From Mesorhizobium sp. SOD10 (GTDB lineage Bacteria > Pseudomonadota > Alphaproteobacteria > Rhizobiales > Rhizobiaceae), in NCBI GenBank assembly GCA_000824805.1, contig CCNA01000045.1:62001-126000 (forward strand): a DNA stretch of 64,000 bases, in the 5' to 3' direction. This document shows, piece after piece, positions 8,417-17,942 of this stretch. The notes below the pieces were generated by a model, which made no database searches, was not told the DNA's origin, and was given only the letters and a program-made list of their open reading frames with translations. The translations under genes were made by a program, and so were the position numbers. Each line of letters starts with the position of its first letter. The first letter of the stretch is position 1.

Positions 8417-8881
8417 CTAACCGCGCCCGACCAGGCGATCGACCACTGGTTGCAGCCTCTCGGGCGTGATCGGTTTGGCTACCACGGCATCGACCACGCT
8501 CGACAGGCCAAGGCTCTCCGGCGTGCCATTCTTGGTTGAAAGCAGGATCACCGCGGGCAGCGGCTTGCCGGAAGCGCGCCGCAGCGCGTCGATGGCCGAC
8601 ATCAGCGGGTCGCAATCCTTGTTGTCCGGGCCGCCGTCCAGGATGACGGCGCCGGGCATTTGCCCGGCCAGCGTCTTCTCGGCGGCCTCGGGCGATTCCG
8701 AAATCGGCTTCAGTCCCGATTTCTCGACGATTTTCGACACCACGACCCGATTGATCGACGATTTTCCGACGACGAGTACTTTGGAAAAGTCGGCCGCGAT
8801 CGCGCCAGTCCGGGCTGCCGGTTTCGGGCGTTTTTCGGAGTGGTCGTCACGGTCGGCGGGACACATCGGCGGGGTAGGCAC
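8417..8881 (-). CDS. Stand-alone response-regulator receiver protein with degenerate acidic pocket
   Basis: This 154-residue protein has an approximately 38-residue charged N-terminal extension and then a CheY-like fold. The first strand is VLVVGKSSINRVVVSKIVE, aligning with the usual VLVVDDN-NR start, so the Mg-binding Asp pair is replaced by Gly-Lys. The phospho-acceptor strand AVILDGG keeps an Asp, and the conserved Lys is present in AKPITPERL. No output domain follows. Loss of the acidic pair suggests phosphorylation-independent signalling or an inactive partner-binding domain. The ATG at 8881 is uncertain; a later start near residue 30 would still leave a full receiver. Confidence 0.75.
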   Translation of the reverse strand: MPTPPMCPADRDDHSEKRPKPAARTGAIAADFSKVLVVGKSSINRVVVSKIVEKSGLKPISESPEAAEKTLAGQMPGAVILDGGPDNKDCDPLMSAIDALRRASGKPLPAVILLSTKNGTPESLGLSSVVDAVVAKPITPERLQPVVDRLVGRG

Positions 8882-9092
8882 TCTGGTTCAATGCAGGGTT
8901 GAAACCTGAGGCACAATTGGGTGAGATCGCGGCCGGTGTCAAGCTGAAACGGTCAAGGTCGAAAATATAGCAAGAAATTCCGGAATTCACCGCAAGTCGT
9001 CCCTCCCCGCGACGAAGGCAAAACGAAAAAATGCGATAGTCTCCCGAACGTATAGCGCGCGGGAGACATTCGCAGAGACTGTTGACGTTACG

Positions 9093-9335
9093 TCAGGTGT
9101 GACTCTGCTGGGTAACGATCACCGGAATCAAAAGATCTCCCCAGTTGCCGTCGCCGCCGTGGTGCCTGGCCGAACGCACCAGCTCCACCGAGACGCCGGC
9201 CTCGACGGCTTTCATCACCGACTGGTTGAGCCTGTGCAGATCGTTGGCGAGCATACGGATCGTCGCCTGCTGGTCGACGCTCATCGCGCTCGATTGTTCT
9301 TCTGCCCTTTCCTTGACGCGGCTTATCGATGCCAT
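9093..9335 (-). CDS. Small conserved-looking hypothetical protein
   Basis: An 80-residue protein, mostly helical (MLANDLHRLNQSVMKAVEAG) with a C-terminal strand-like LLIPVIVTQ. It lies 55 bp downstream of the stop of aceA on the same strand, so it may be co-transcribed with it. I recognise no family. An overlapping ORF in another frame (9088-9354) is less plausible because it is very basic and low in hydrophobic residues. Confidence 0.55.
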   Translation of the reverse strand: MASISRVKERAEEQSSAMSVDQQATIRMLANDLHRLNQSVMKAVEAGVSVELVRSARHHGGDGNWGDLLIPVIVTQQSHT

Positions 9336-9390
9336 TGGTCTTCTCCTCGATCAAAAATACCCTGCGGGCGTTTCCTCTGGTTGTTACCTG

Positions 9391-10680
<1,290 letters not shown>

Positions 10681-10720
10681 TGGTCACTCCGGGATCGTTT
10701 GGCAACTGTGTCAGCACTGC

Positions 10721-10743
10721 ATCGCAAAGGCCGATTTTGCGAT
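10721..10743. promoter_or_regulatory. Inverted repeat ATCGCAAA-N7-TTTGCGAT upstream of aceA
   Basis: A perfect 8-bp dyad lies 41-63 bp upstream of the aceA start, in the region shared with the divergent regulator gene. The TTTGC core resembles the TTTGCAAA element bound by RamB-type regulators of acetate genes in actinobacteria, so an ScfR operator is a reasonable inference. A second pair of similar direct elements, TGTAAATTTGTCA (about 10852) and TGTAAATTCTTGTCA (about 10907), lies close to the regulator's own start and may be autoregulatory. Confidence 0.45.
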
Positions 10744-10933
10744 ATCTGCGTGTGACTTCGTTTACATTGCAGCGCGAAAGGCACCTAGAAAAACCGCCAA
10801 ATGCCGCAAAGAATAAAGGAAAAGCTGTATTGCCATTGACAGGCTGGCTCTGTAAATTTGTCACGATTGTAAAAAACGGCGAAGCGACTGCCGGACTCGA
10901 TGCTCATGTAAATTCTTGTCAAGGATGGCAGGG

Positions 10934-12376
10934 ATGGCCGACCAGAAGATCTTCGCCGGGCCGCGGCTGCGCCGGCTGCGCAACGCCAGGAGCTTGACCC
11001 AGACGGCGATGGCCGAGGGGCTGGGCATCTCGCCTTCCTATCTCAACCTGATCGAGCGCAACCAGCGGCCGCTGACGGTGCAGCTCATTCTCAAGCTTGC
11101 CTCTGTCTACAAGGTCGATCCGCACGAACTTCAGGGAGAGACAAAAGGCTCGATCGCGGCATTGCGCGAAGCGTTCAGCGATCCGCTTCTTGCCGGCGAG
11201 CTGCCCGGCGATCAGGAGCTGATCGACCTCGCCGAGACGGCGCCGAATGCTTCGGCGGCGATGGTGAAACTCTTTCGCGCCTATCGCGAGCAGGCCGAGC
11301 GCCTGTCCGATCTCAACCAGCTCCTGGCCAAGGAGGGCAGGGTAACCGCTCTGTCGGGCGCACGCCTGCCCGCCGATGAAGTCCATGAAGTGTTCGAGCG
11401 CCGGCCGAACCACTTCGCCTCGCTGGAAGAAGAGGCGGAGGCTTTCACATCGGTCCTCGAGCCCGGCGACGATCTGTCCGGCGCGCTGAAGGCCTGGCTG
11501 AGGCGTGAGCACGGCATCGTCGTCAAGGTGCTGCCGGTCGCCACCATGCCCAACTGGCGCCGCCGTTATGATCGTCATTCGCAGCGTCTGTTCCTGTCCG
11601 AGCGGCTGTCGCCTTTCGACCAGCTGCGCGAAGTCGCCATGGAGGCGAGCCTCATGCGCATGTCGGTGGCCATCGCGGCCGAGGTCCAGGCGCTGAAGCT
11701 CGGCACCGACGAGGCGCGCCGGCTCGCTCGCTTCGAGCTCGGCCGTTACGCCGCCCACGCGCTGATGATGCCCTATCAGGCCTTTCACGCCGCAGCCGTT
11801 CGCGCCCGCTACGACATCGACGTCTTGCGTTCGCGCTTCGGCGTCTCTTTCGAGCAGGCGGCTAACCGGTTGACCATGCTGCAGCGGCAGGGTGCAGCAG
11901 GCGTGCCGTTCTTCATGTTGGAAGTCGACAACGCCGGCAACCGCTTCCGCAAAGCCGGCAGCCAGGGTTATCCGCAAAGCCGCTTCGGTGGCGGCTGCCC
12001 CAAGCTTCCCATCCATGCGGCCTTCTCCCAGCCGGGCCAGATCCTGGTCGAGGCGGTGGAAATGCCCGATGGCGCCGAGTTCCTTTGCATCGCGCGCACG
12101 CTGGAAGGTCCGCAAGGGGCCTTCTCCGAACGGCCGCGTCGCACCGCGCTCCTGCTCGGCTGCGATATCGGCTTCCGGGACGAGATCGTCTATGGCGCGG
12201 CGCTGCCGGTCGGAGCCACCGGTAAGCCCGGGCAAGGCTTCGGCACGCCGGTAGGCCCCGCCTGCAGGCTCTGCGAGCGCGTCGGCTGCCTTGCGCGCGC
12301 CGAGCCGCCGGTGACGCGCCCGCTCGGCCTCGACGAGATGGTGACGGGCCTCAGCGCCTTCGATTTCCAAGGATAA
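10934..12376 (+). CDS. ScfR/RamB-like short-chain-fatty-acyl regulator (XRE HTH + M78-like domain)
   Basis: About 480 residues. An N-terminal XRE helix-turn-helix (LRRLRNARSLTQ, GISPSYLNLIERNQRPLT) is followed by a central ImmA/IrrE (M78)-like domain and a C-terminal region with a Cys cluster (CRLCERVGC). The HExxH zinc motif of active M78 peptidases is not present; the aligned stretch reads FELGRYAAHALMMP, so proteolytic activity is unlikely and ligand sensing more likely. Family members bind acyl-CoA and control glyoxylate-shunt and propionate genes. The divergent position next to aceA supports that role. Start 10934 is preferred because AAGG lies at a suitable distance; TTG 10916 and ATG 10925 are alternatives. 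Confidence 0.88.
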   Translation: MADQKIFAGPRLRRLRNARSLTQTAMAEGLGISPSYLNLIERNQRPLTVQLILKLASVYKVDPHELQGETKGSIAALREAFSDPLLAGELPGDQELIDLAETAPNASAAMVKLFRAYREQAERLSDLNQLLAKEGRVTALSGARLPADEVHEVFERRPNHFASLEEEAEAFTSVLEPGDDLSGALKAWLRREHGIVVKVLPVATMPNWRRRYDRHSQRLFLSERLSPFDQLREVAMEASLMRMSVAIAAEVQALKLGTDEARRLARFELGRYAAHALMMPYQAFHAAAVRARYDIDVLRSRFGVSFEQAANRLTMLQRQGAAGVPFFMLEVDNAGNRFRKAGSQGYPQSRFGGGCPKLPIHAAFSQPGQILVEAVEMPDGAEFLCIARTLEGPQGAFSERPRRTALLLGCDIGFRDEIVYGAALPVGATGKPGQGFGTPVGPACRLCERVGCLARAEPPVTRPLGLDEMVTGLSAFDFQG

Positions 12377-12512
12377 GCTCGGCCGAAGTGCCCCAAGCTT
12401 CGCCGAATGCTGGATCACGCCGGTTTTGCGCCTTTGCGCTACGCGATTGAGACGCAGTTCTTCGCGTCTCTGTTGCATTGTGTCGAACGCAACTCGCTGA
12501 CAGTCATCTGCC

Positions 12513-13466
12513 ATGTCCGATACCGCCCCGTCCTCCGTTGCCCCGTCCTCCGCCGTCTCGCCGCGCGAGGAGCGGATCGGCATGCTCCTGGTCTTCCTGT
12601 CGGCGCTGATGTGGAGTTTCGGCGGCACCATCGCCCGTTTCATCCATATCGGCGACAGCTGGACCGTGGTGTTCTGGCGGTCGCTCTGGGCCGTGGCCTT
12701 TCTCATCGCATTCATGCTTTGGCGCGACGGTTGGCGCGGCACTCTGAAGCTCTTTCGACACATGGGCCTGCCTGGCCTTGGCGTCGCCTTCTGCTTCGCC
12801 ACCGCCTCGACCAGCTTCGTGGTGGCGCTAGGCTACACGACGGTCGCCAACATCCTCCTGATGCAGGCCGGCGTGCCACTCCTGGCGGCTCTCCTTGCCT
12901 GGCTCCTGTTTCGCGAACGGGTCGGTCCGGCGACCTGGATTGCGATTGCCGCCGTCATCGCCGGCGTCGCCATCATGGTCTCCGAATCCCTGGGCGGCGC
13001 CGTCTCGCCGATCGGCGACGGCCTGGCACTGCTGATCGCGGTGATGTTTTCGGTCGCGACCGTGATCACCCGGCGCTTTGCCCATGTGCGCATGGTGCCG
13101 GCCAATTGCCTTGCGGCGCTGCTCGCCGGTGCTTTCGCCGCTTCCCAGGCATCTGAGTTCGCGGTCTCCCGGCGCGACATGGGCTTCCTCTTCGCCTTCG
13201 GCGTCGTCAATCTCGGCATTGGCCTCGCCTTTTTTGCCATGGGCGCGCGGCTGGTGCCGGCGGCGATGGCGGCGCTGCTCGGCACCTTCGAGCCGATCCT
13301 TGGGCCGATCTGGGTCTGGCTCGTCCATTCCGAAGTGCCGTCGGTGCGCACCATCATGGGCGGTGCGGTCGTGGTCACGGCGCTGCTCGTCCATATCGGC
13401 CTGGAGTTCAAGCGCCAGGCGCGGCCGGCGCGTCCCGGCGTCACCGGCCTGCCGTCGCCCAATTGA
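12513..13466 (+). CDS. EamA/DMT family transporter
   Basis: A 317-residue polytopic protein with about ten hydrophobic segments arranged as two EamA repeats; the first begins at MLLVFLSALMWSFGGT and the second around IAVMFSVATVITRRF, with the typical GTFEPILGPIWVWL stretch near the end of the second. Members export small metabolites or amino acids across the inner membrane. The substrate is not evident. It follows the ScfR-like gene by 136 bp, too far to assume one operon. Confidence 0.9.
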   Translation: MSDTAPSSVAPSSAVSPREERIGMLLVFLSALMWSFGGTIARFIHIGDSWTVVFWRSLWAVAFLIAFMLWRDGWRGTLKLFRHMGLPGLGVAFCFATASTSFVVALGYTTVANILLMQAGVPLLAALLAWLLFRERVGPATWIAIAAVIAGVAIMVSESLGGAVSPIGDGLALLIAVMFSVATVITRRFAHVRMVPANCLAALLAGAFAASQASEFAVSRRDMGFLFAFGVVNLGIGLAFFAMGARLVPAAMAALLGTFEPILGPIWVWLVHSEVPSVRTIMGGAVVVTALLVHIGLEFKRQARPARPGVTGLPSPN

Positions 13467-13804
13467 AGATCGGGCAGTCTTCCCCATTGACAACCCAGTC
13501 GCCGGGCGGGCAGGCTGCGATTACGGCAACAACAAGACAGGCGTATCTTGCCAAGTGTCTCCGCCGGCCTGCTCGGGGCCGGACAGCATCACCATAGCTT
13601 TCAATACACCACGGTGCATGCCGTTGATGCCGCCCGGGCGCCTCGCCGGGGAGGCCGGGACGCCTCGAATCCTGATGCCATGAGAGAGCCTGGCGTAGGC
13701 AGTTCACGCTTGTCGCTCTCCGGAAAGCTCAATAGTCTGAAACCAACGCCGCCCCGCCATTTCGCGACGAGCCGGCGAGGGAACACTCACCAAAGGAGAA
13801 CACC
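13467..13804. other. Intergenic stretch upstream of the polyamine operon
   Basis: This 338-bp gap holds no credible gene. It contains the putative pot promoter (13709-13736) and several GC-rich inverted segments, for example around 13640-13660, that may end transcription from the DMT gene. Confidence 0.6.
13709..13736 (+). promoter_or_regulatory. Candidate sigma-70 promoter of the pot operon
   Basis: CTTGTC, 16 bp, then AATAGT fits the relaxed alphaproteobacterial -35/-10 pattern. It lies about 70 bp upstream of the potF-type start. A strong ribosome binding site, AAAGGAG, precedes ATG 13805. The assignment is by eye only. Confidence 0.35.
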
Positions 13805-14902
13805 ATGATCCGCAAAGCGCTTTTGCTTTCGGCGACGTCGGCATTTCTGACGCTTTTCACACTAAGCGGCCACGCCGAGGACCGCGTCGTCAACGTCTAC
13901 AACTGGTCGGACTATATCGACAGCTCGATCATCGACGACTTCACCAAGAAGACCGGCATCAAGGTCGTCTACGACACCTTTGATTCCAACGAGATCCTGG
14001 AGACGAAACTGCTCGCCGGCGGCAGCGGTTATGACGTCGTCGTGCCGAGCGCCAACTTCCTGGCGCGCCAGATCCAGGCCGGCGTGTTCCAGAAGCTTGA
14101 CAAGTCGAAGCTGCCGAACCTCTCCAACATGTGGGACGTCATTTCCGAGCGCACCGCCAAGTATGATCCGGGCAACGAATATTCGGTCAACTACATGTGG
14201 GGCACGGTCGGCCTCGGCTATAATGTCAAGAAGGTGCAAGCCGCGCTTGGCACCGACAAGATCGACAGCTGGGACGTCTTCTTCAATCCGGACAAGCTGG
14301 CCAAGCTGAAGGATTGCGGCGTCTATGTGCTGGACTCTCCCGCCGACATCATTCCGGCGGCGCTGAAATATCTTGGCCTCGATCCCAACAGCACCTCGCC
14401 CGATGACATTTCCAAGGCCGAGGAGGCATTGCTGAAGGTGCGGCCATATATCCGCAAGTTCCACTCGTCCGAATACATCAACGCCTTGGCCAATGGCGAC
14501 ATCTGCCTGGCGATTGGCTGGTCGGGCGACGTCTTCCAGGCGCGCAACCGCGCCGAGGAAGCCAAGCAGGGCGTCGAGATCGGCTATTCGGTGCCGAAGG
14601 AAGGTGCCCAGATGTGGTTCGATCAGATGGCCATCCCCGCTGACGCGCCGCACGTCGCCGACGCGCTCGAATTCATCAACTACATGATGACGCCTGAAGT
14701 CATCGCCAAATCGACGAACTATGTGCTCTATGCGAACGGCAACAAGGCCTCGCAGCAGTTCGTCGACAAGGCGATCCTGGAAGATCCTTCGGTCTATCCG
14801 GACGAAGAGACGACGAAGAAGCTGTATACGGTTGCGCCATACGATCCCAAGACACAGCGCATCATCACGCGCACCTGGACCAAGATCGTCACCGGCCAAT
14901 AA
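13805..14902 (+). CDS. potF: Polyamine ABC transporter substrate-binding protein (PotF-like)
   Basis: A 365-residue periplasmic binding protein with a Sec signal peptide (positively charged MIRKA, hydrophobic core, cleavage likely after GHA near residue 24). The mature part begins DRVVNVYNWSDYID, a hallmark of PotF/PotD putrescine/spermidine binding proteins, and includes YDVVVPSANFLARQ and a WFDQMAIPADA region near the ligand site. It delivers polyamines to the PotGHI transporter encoded immediately downstream. A rho-independent-like hairpin between this gene and potG probably gives excess binding protein over transporter. Confidence 0.93.
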   Translation: MIRKALLLSATSAFLTLFTLSGHAEDRVVNVYNWSDYIDSSIIDDFTKKTGIKVVYDTFDSNEILETKLLAGGSGYDVVVPSANFLARQIQAGVFQKLDKSKLPNLSNMWDVISERTAKYDPGNEYSVNYMWGTVGLGYNVKKVQAALGTDKIDSWDVFFNPDKLAKLKDCGVYVLDSPADIIPAALKYLGLDPNSTSPDDISKAEEALLKVRPYIRKFHSSEYINALANGDICLAIGWSGDVFQARNRAEEAKQGVEIGYSVPKEGAQMWFDQMAIPADAPHVADALEFINYMMTPEVIAKSTNYVLYANGNKASQQFVDKAILEDPSVYPDEETTKKLYTVAPYDPKTQRIITRTWTKIVTGQ

Positions 14903-14914
14903 GTATTGAGAGAC

Positions 14915-14951
14915 GGCCCCGGCAGCCAACTGCCGGGGTCGCTTTCTTTTT
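14915..14951 (+). terminator. Intrinsic terminator/attenuator between potF and potG
   Basis: The 11-bp stem GGCCCCGGCAG/CTGCCGGGGTC (one G-U pair) with a CCAA loop is followed by GCTTTCTTTTT. It lies 12 bp after the potF stop and about 30 bp before the potG start, so it should partly terminate and lower expression of the membrane components relative to the binding protein. Confidence 0.75.
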
Positions 14952-14983
14952 GGGGAATTTAAAAAAGTAACGGAGTGGGGATT

Positions 14984-16123
14984 ATGAAATCGCTTGGCAC
15001 CATCCGCAGGGATTTCGCGCCATGGAACGACCCGAATGCCAAGCCTTATATCCAGTTCGACAAGGTCACCAAGAAGTTCGGCGACTTCACCGCCGTCAAC
15101 CATCTGTCGCTGACCATCTTCGAGCGTGAATTCTTCGCCCTGCTCGGCGCTTCCGGTTGCGGAAAGTCGACGCTGCTCAGGATGCTCGCCGGCTTCGAGG
15201 AGCCGACGGCGGGCCGCATCCTGCTGGACGGGCAGGATCTGCGCGGCATCCCGCCCTACAAGCGGCCGGTCAACATGATGTTCCAGTCCTACGCGCTGTT
15301 CCCGCATATGACGGTGGAAAAGAACATCGCCTTCGGTCTCAAGCAGGAAGGCATGCCCGCGCCGGATATCGAAAAGCGCGTCGCCGAGATGCTGAAGCTT
15401 GTCAAGCTCGAGCAATTCGCCAAGCGCAAGCCGCACCAGCTCTCCGGCGGTCAGCGCCAGCGCGTGGCGCTGGCCCGCTCGGTCGCCAAGCGGCCGAAGG
15501 TCCTGCTGCTCGACGAACCGCTCGGTGCTTTGGACAAGAAGCTGCGCGAGGAAACCCAGTTCGAGCTGATGGACCTGCAGCAGGAACTCGGCCTCACCTT
15601 CGTCGTCGTCACGCATGACCAGGAAGAGGCCATGACCATGGCCGACCGCATCGCCATCATGGACAAGGGCGAGGTGATGCAGGTCGCGACGCCTGCCGAG
15701 ATTTACGAGGCGCCGACCTCGCGCTTCGTGGCGCATTTTGTCGGCAATGTGAACATGTTCGAGGGAAAGGTCGCCGAGCGCACGGCAAGCACGACCCGCA
15801 TCACCGGCGCGACCGGCGCCGAGATCGTCGTCGACAATGGCGGCAATGCCACCGCCGGCTCCGATATAGTCTTCGCGATCCGGCCGGAGAAGATCAAGGT
15901 CTCCTCGAAAAAGCCGGCCGATGCCGTCAATGCGCTCGAAGGCGAGGTCTACGACGTCGCCTATCTCGGCGACATGACCGTCTATCATATCAGGCTTGAT
16001 GACGGGCAGATCGTGCGGGCGAGCGCGCTGAACGCCTCGCGCATTACCGAGGATCCGCTCACCTGGAACGACCGCGCCTGGGTCTCCTTCCGGCCCGATG
16101 CCGGCGTCGTGCTGACAAGGTAG
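14984..16123 (+). CDS. potG: Polyamine ABC transporter ATP-binding protein (PotG/PotA-like)
   Basis: About 379 residues with Walker A GASGCGKST, the Q-loop region MMFQSYALFPHM, the LSGGQRQR signature, Walker B VLLLDEPLGALD, and the switch His in VVVTHDQEEA. A C-terminal TOBE domain (about residues 280-375) is typical of spermidine/putrescine and Fe3+ importers. The ATG at 14984 is chosen over GTG 14975 because GGAG lies eight bases upstream. It energises the PotH/PotI-like permease pair that follows without a gap. Confidence 0.94.
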   Translation: MKSLGTIRRDFAPWNDPNAKPYIQFDKVTKKFGDFTAVNHLSLTIFEREFFALLGASGCGKSTLLRMLAGFEEPTAGRILLDGQDLRGIPPYKRPVNMMFQSYALFPHMTVEKNIAFGLKQEGMPAPDIEKRVAEMLKLVKLEQFAKRKPHQLSGGQRQRVALARSVAKRPKVLLLDEPLGALDKKLREETQFELMDLQQELGLTFVVVTHDQEEAMTMADRIAIMDKGEVMQVATPAEIYEAPTSRFVAHFVGNVNMFEGKVAERTASTTRITGATGAEIVVDNGGNATAGSDIVFAIRPEKIKVSSKKPADAVNALEGEVYDVAYLGDMTVYHIRLDDGQIVRASALNASRITEDPLTWNDRAWVSFRPDAGVVLTR

Positions 16124-16129
16124 GCTGAG

Positions 16130-17092
16130 ATGACCGATATCGCAGCGACCGCCGCCCCATCGACTGAAACCGCGACACTGCCGGCGAGGCTGGTGAAGGG
16201 CTTCGTCAACCGCCTCGTCATCATCATCCCCTATCTCTGGCTGCTGTTCTTCTTCCTCATTCCCTTCATCATCGTGTTCAAGATTTCGCTGTCGCAGACG
16301 GCGATCTCGATGCCGCCCTATACGCCGGTGCTCGACTTCAAGGACGGCGTTGCGGGATTCCTCGCCGGCTTCCGCGAGCTCAACTTCGACAACTACACCT
16401 GGCTCACCCAGGATGCGCTCTACTTCAACGCCTATGTGACGAGCCTGATCATCGCGGCGATATCGACGATACTCACGCTGATCGTCGGTTATCCGATCGC
16501 CTATGGCATGGCCCGCGCGCCGGCCACGATCCGCCCGACCTTGCTGATGCTGGTGATCCTGCCCTTCTGGACCTCGTTCCTGATCCGCGTCTATGCCTGG
16601 ATCGGCATTCTGAAGCCCGAGGGCCTGCTCAATCAGGTCCTGCTCGCCACGGGCCTGATCAGCCAGCCGCTGGTCATCCTCAACACCTACACCGCGATCT
16701 TCATCGGCATCGTCTATTCCTACCTGCCCTTCATGGTGCTGCCGCTCTATTCCTCGCTGGAGAAGATGGATTATTCGCTGATCGAAGCCGCGCAGGACCT
16801 CGGCTGCCCGCCGACCGGCGCCTTCTGGAAGATCACCTTCCCGCTGTCGCTGCCCGGCGTCGTCGCCGGCTGCCTGTTGGTGTTCATTCCGGCCGTGGGC
16901 GAGTTTGTCATTCCCGACCTTCTCGGCGGCTCGCAGACGCTGATGATCGGCAAGACGCTCTGGAACGAGTTCTTCTCAAACCGCGATTGGCCGGTGTCGT
17001 CGGCGGTGGCCGTCATCCTGCTCCTGGTGCTGACAATACCGATCATGTTCTTCCAGCAGGCGCAGGCAAAGGCACAGGAGCAGGGCAGATGA
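16130..17092 (+). CDS. potH: Polyamine ABC transporter permease (PotH-like)
   Basis: A 320-residue inner-membrane permease with six predicted transmembrane segments, the first at LVIIIPYLWLLFFFLIPFII, and the cytoplasmic EAA loop (EAAQDLGCPPTGAFWKITFP) that docks onto the ATPase. The long loop after helix 1 (TAISMPPYTPVLDF) is typical of PotH-type subunits. It starts six bases after the potG stop, and its TGA overlaps the potI ATG in an ATGA, indicating translational coupling. Confidence 0.94.
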   Translation: MTDIAATAAPSTETATLPARLVKGFVNRLVIIIPYLWLLFFFLIPFIIVFKISLSQTAISMPPYTPVLDFKDGVAGFLAGFRELNFDNYTWLTQDALYFNAYVTSLIIAAISTILTLIVGYPIAYGMARAPATIRPTLLMLVILPFWTSFLIRVYAWIGILKPEGLLNQVLLATGLISQPLVILNTYTAIFIGIVYSYLPFMVLPLYSSLEKMDYSLIEAAQDLGCPPTGAFWKITFPLSLPGVVAGCLLVFIPAVGEFVIPDLLGGSQTLMIGKTLWNEFFSNRDWPVSSAVAVILLLVLTIPIMFFQQAQAKAQEQGR

Positions 17093-17907
17093 ACTCGACC
17101 TGGAGCCGCTTCAACATCACCTCGATCGTGCTGGGCTTTGCCTTTCTCTATTTGCCGATCGTGCTTCTGATCGTCTTTTCCTTCAACGAATCCAAGCTCG
17201 TCACCGTCTGGGGCGGCTTCTCGACCAAATGGTACGTGTCGCTGTTCCACAACCAGGGCCTGATGGATGCCACCTGGGTGACGGCGCGCGTCGGCGTCAT
17301 CTCGGCAACGGTCGCGACCGTGCTCGGCACGCTCGCCGCCATCACGCTGACCCGCTACACACGCTTCAGGGGACGGGTGCTTTTCTCGGGCATGGTGTTC
17401 GCGCCGCTGGTCATGCCGGAAGTCATCACCGGCCTCTCGCTGCTTTTGCTCTTCGTCGCCGTCGGACTCGACCGCGGCTTCTTCACGGTGGCGCTCGCCC
17501 ATATCACCTTCACCATGTGCTTCGTCGCAGTCGTCGTGCAGTCGCGGCTGGTCTCCTTCGACCGCTCGCTGGAGGAGGCGGCGATGGATCTCGGCGCGCC
17601 GCCGGTGAAGACTTTCTTCCAGATCACCTTGCCGGTCATCCTGCCGGCGATCATCTCCGGCTGGATGCTGGCTTTCACGCTCTCGCTGGACGATTTGGTC
17701 ATCGCGAGCTTCACCTCGGGTCCCGGCGCGACCACGCTGCCGATGAAGATCTACAGTCAGGTGCGCCTCGGCGTGACCCCTGAAATCAACGCCGCCTGCA
17801 CGATCCTGATCGCGGTGGTGGCGATCGGCGTCATCATCGCCTCGATCGCCAACAAGCGCCGCGAGATCCAACGCCAGCTCGACGAGCAGGCCGCGCAGCG
17901 CGGTTGA
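17089..17907 (+). CDS. potI: Polyamine ABC transporter permease (PotI-like)
   Basis: A 272-residue permease with six transmembrane segments, opening with SIVLGFAFLYLPIVLLIVFS followed by FNESK, a strong PotI/PotC signature, and an EAA loop EEAAMDLGAPPVKTFFQITLP. Start 17089 is fixed by the ATGA overlap with potH; the frame is open further upstream, but that part overlaps potH and has no family match. Last gene of the operon; a 9-bp GC hairpin follows directly. Confidence 0.94.
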   Translation: MNSTWSRFNITSIVLGFAFLYLPIVLLIVFSFNESKLVTVWGGFSTKWYVSLFHNQGLMDATWVTARVGVISATVATVLGTLAAITLTRYTRFRGRVLFSGMVFAPLVMPEVITGLSLLLLFVAVGLDRGFFTVALAHITFTMCFVAVVVQSRLVSFDRSLEEAAMDLGAPPVKTFFQITLPVILPAIISGWMLAFTLSLDDLVIASFTSGPGATTLPMKIYSQVRLGVTPEINAACTILIAVVAIGVIIASIANKRREIQRQLDEQAAQRG

Positions 17908-17913
17908 GAGATG

Positions 17914-17942
17914 AGCGGGGCGGGGACGCTTTGCGCCCCGCT
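17914..17942. terminator. Hairpin between the convergent pot operon and AsmA gene
   Basis: AGCGGGGCG and CGCCCCGCT form a perfect 9-bp stem with an 11-nt loop, followed by CTTTA on the plus strand. It ends exactly at the stop codon of the convergent AsmA-family gene. The T-run is short, so efficiency is uncertain. Confidence 0.55.

Noticed and set aside
10919..12802. 627-codon open frame on the minus strand
   Set aside because: It is opposite the ScfR-like regulator and the start of the DMT gene; composition is typical of a shadow frame.
13862..15988. 708-codon open frame on the minus strand
   Set aside because: It is antisense to potF and potG, whose motifs are complete. The translation is Arg/Gly/Asp rich without domains, a normal by-product of high-GC third positions.
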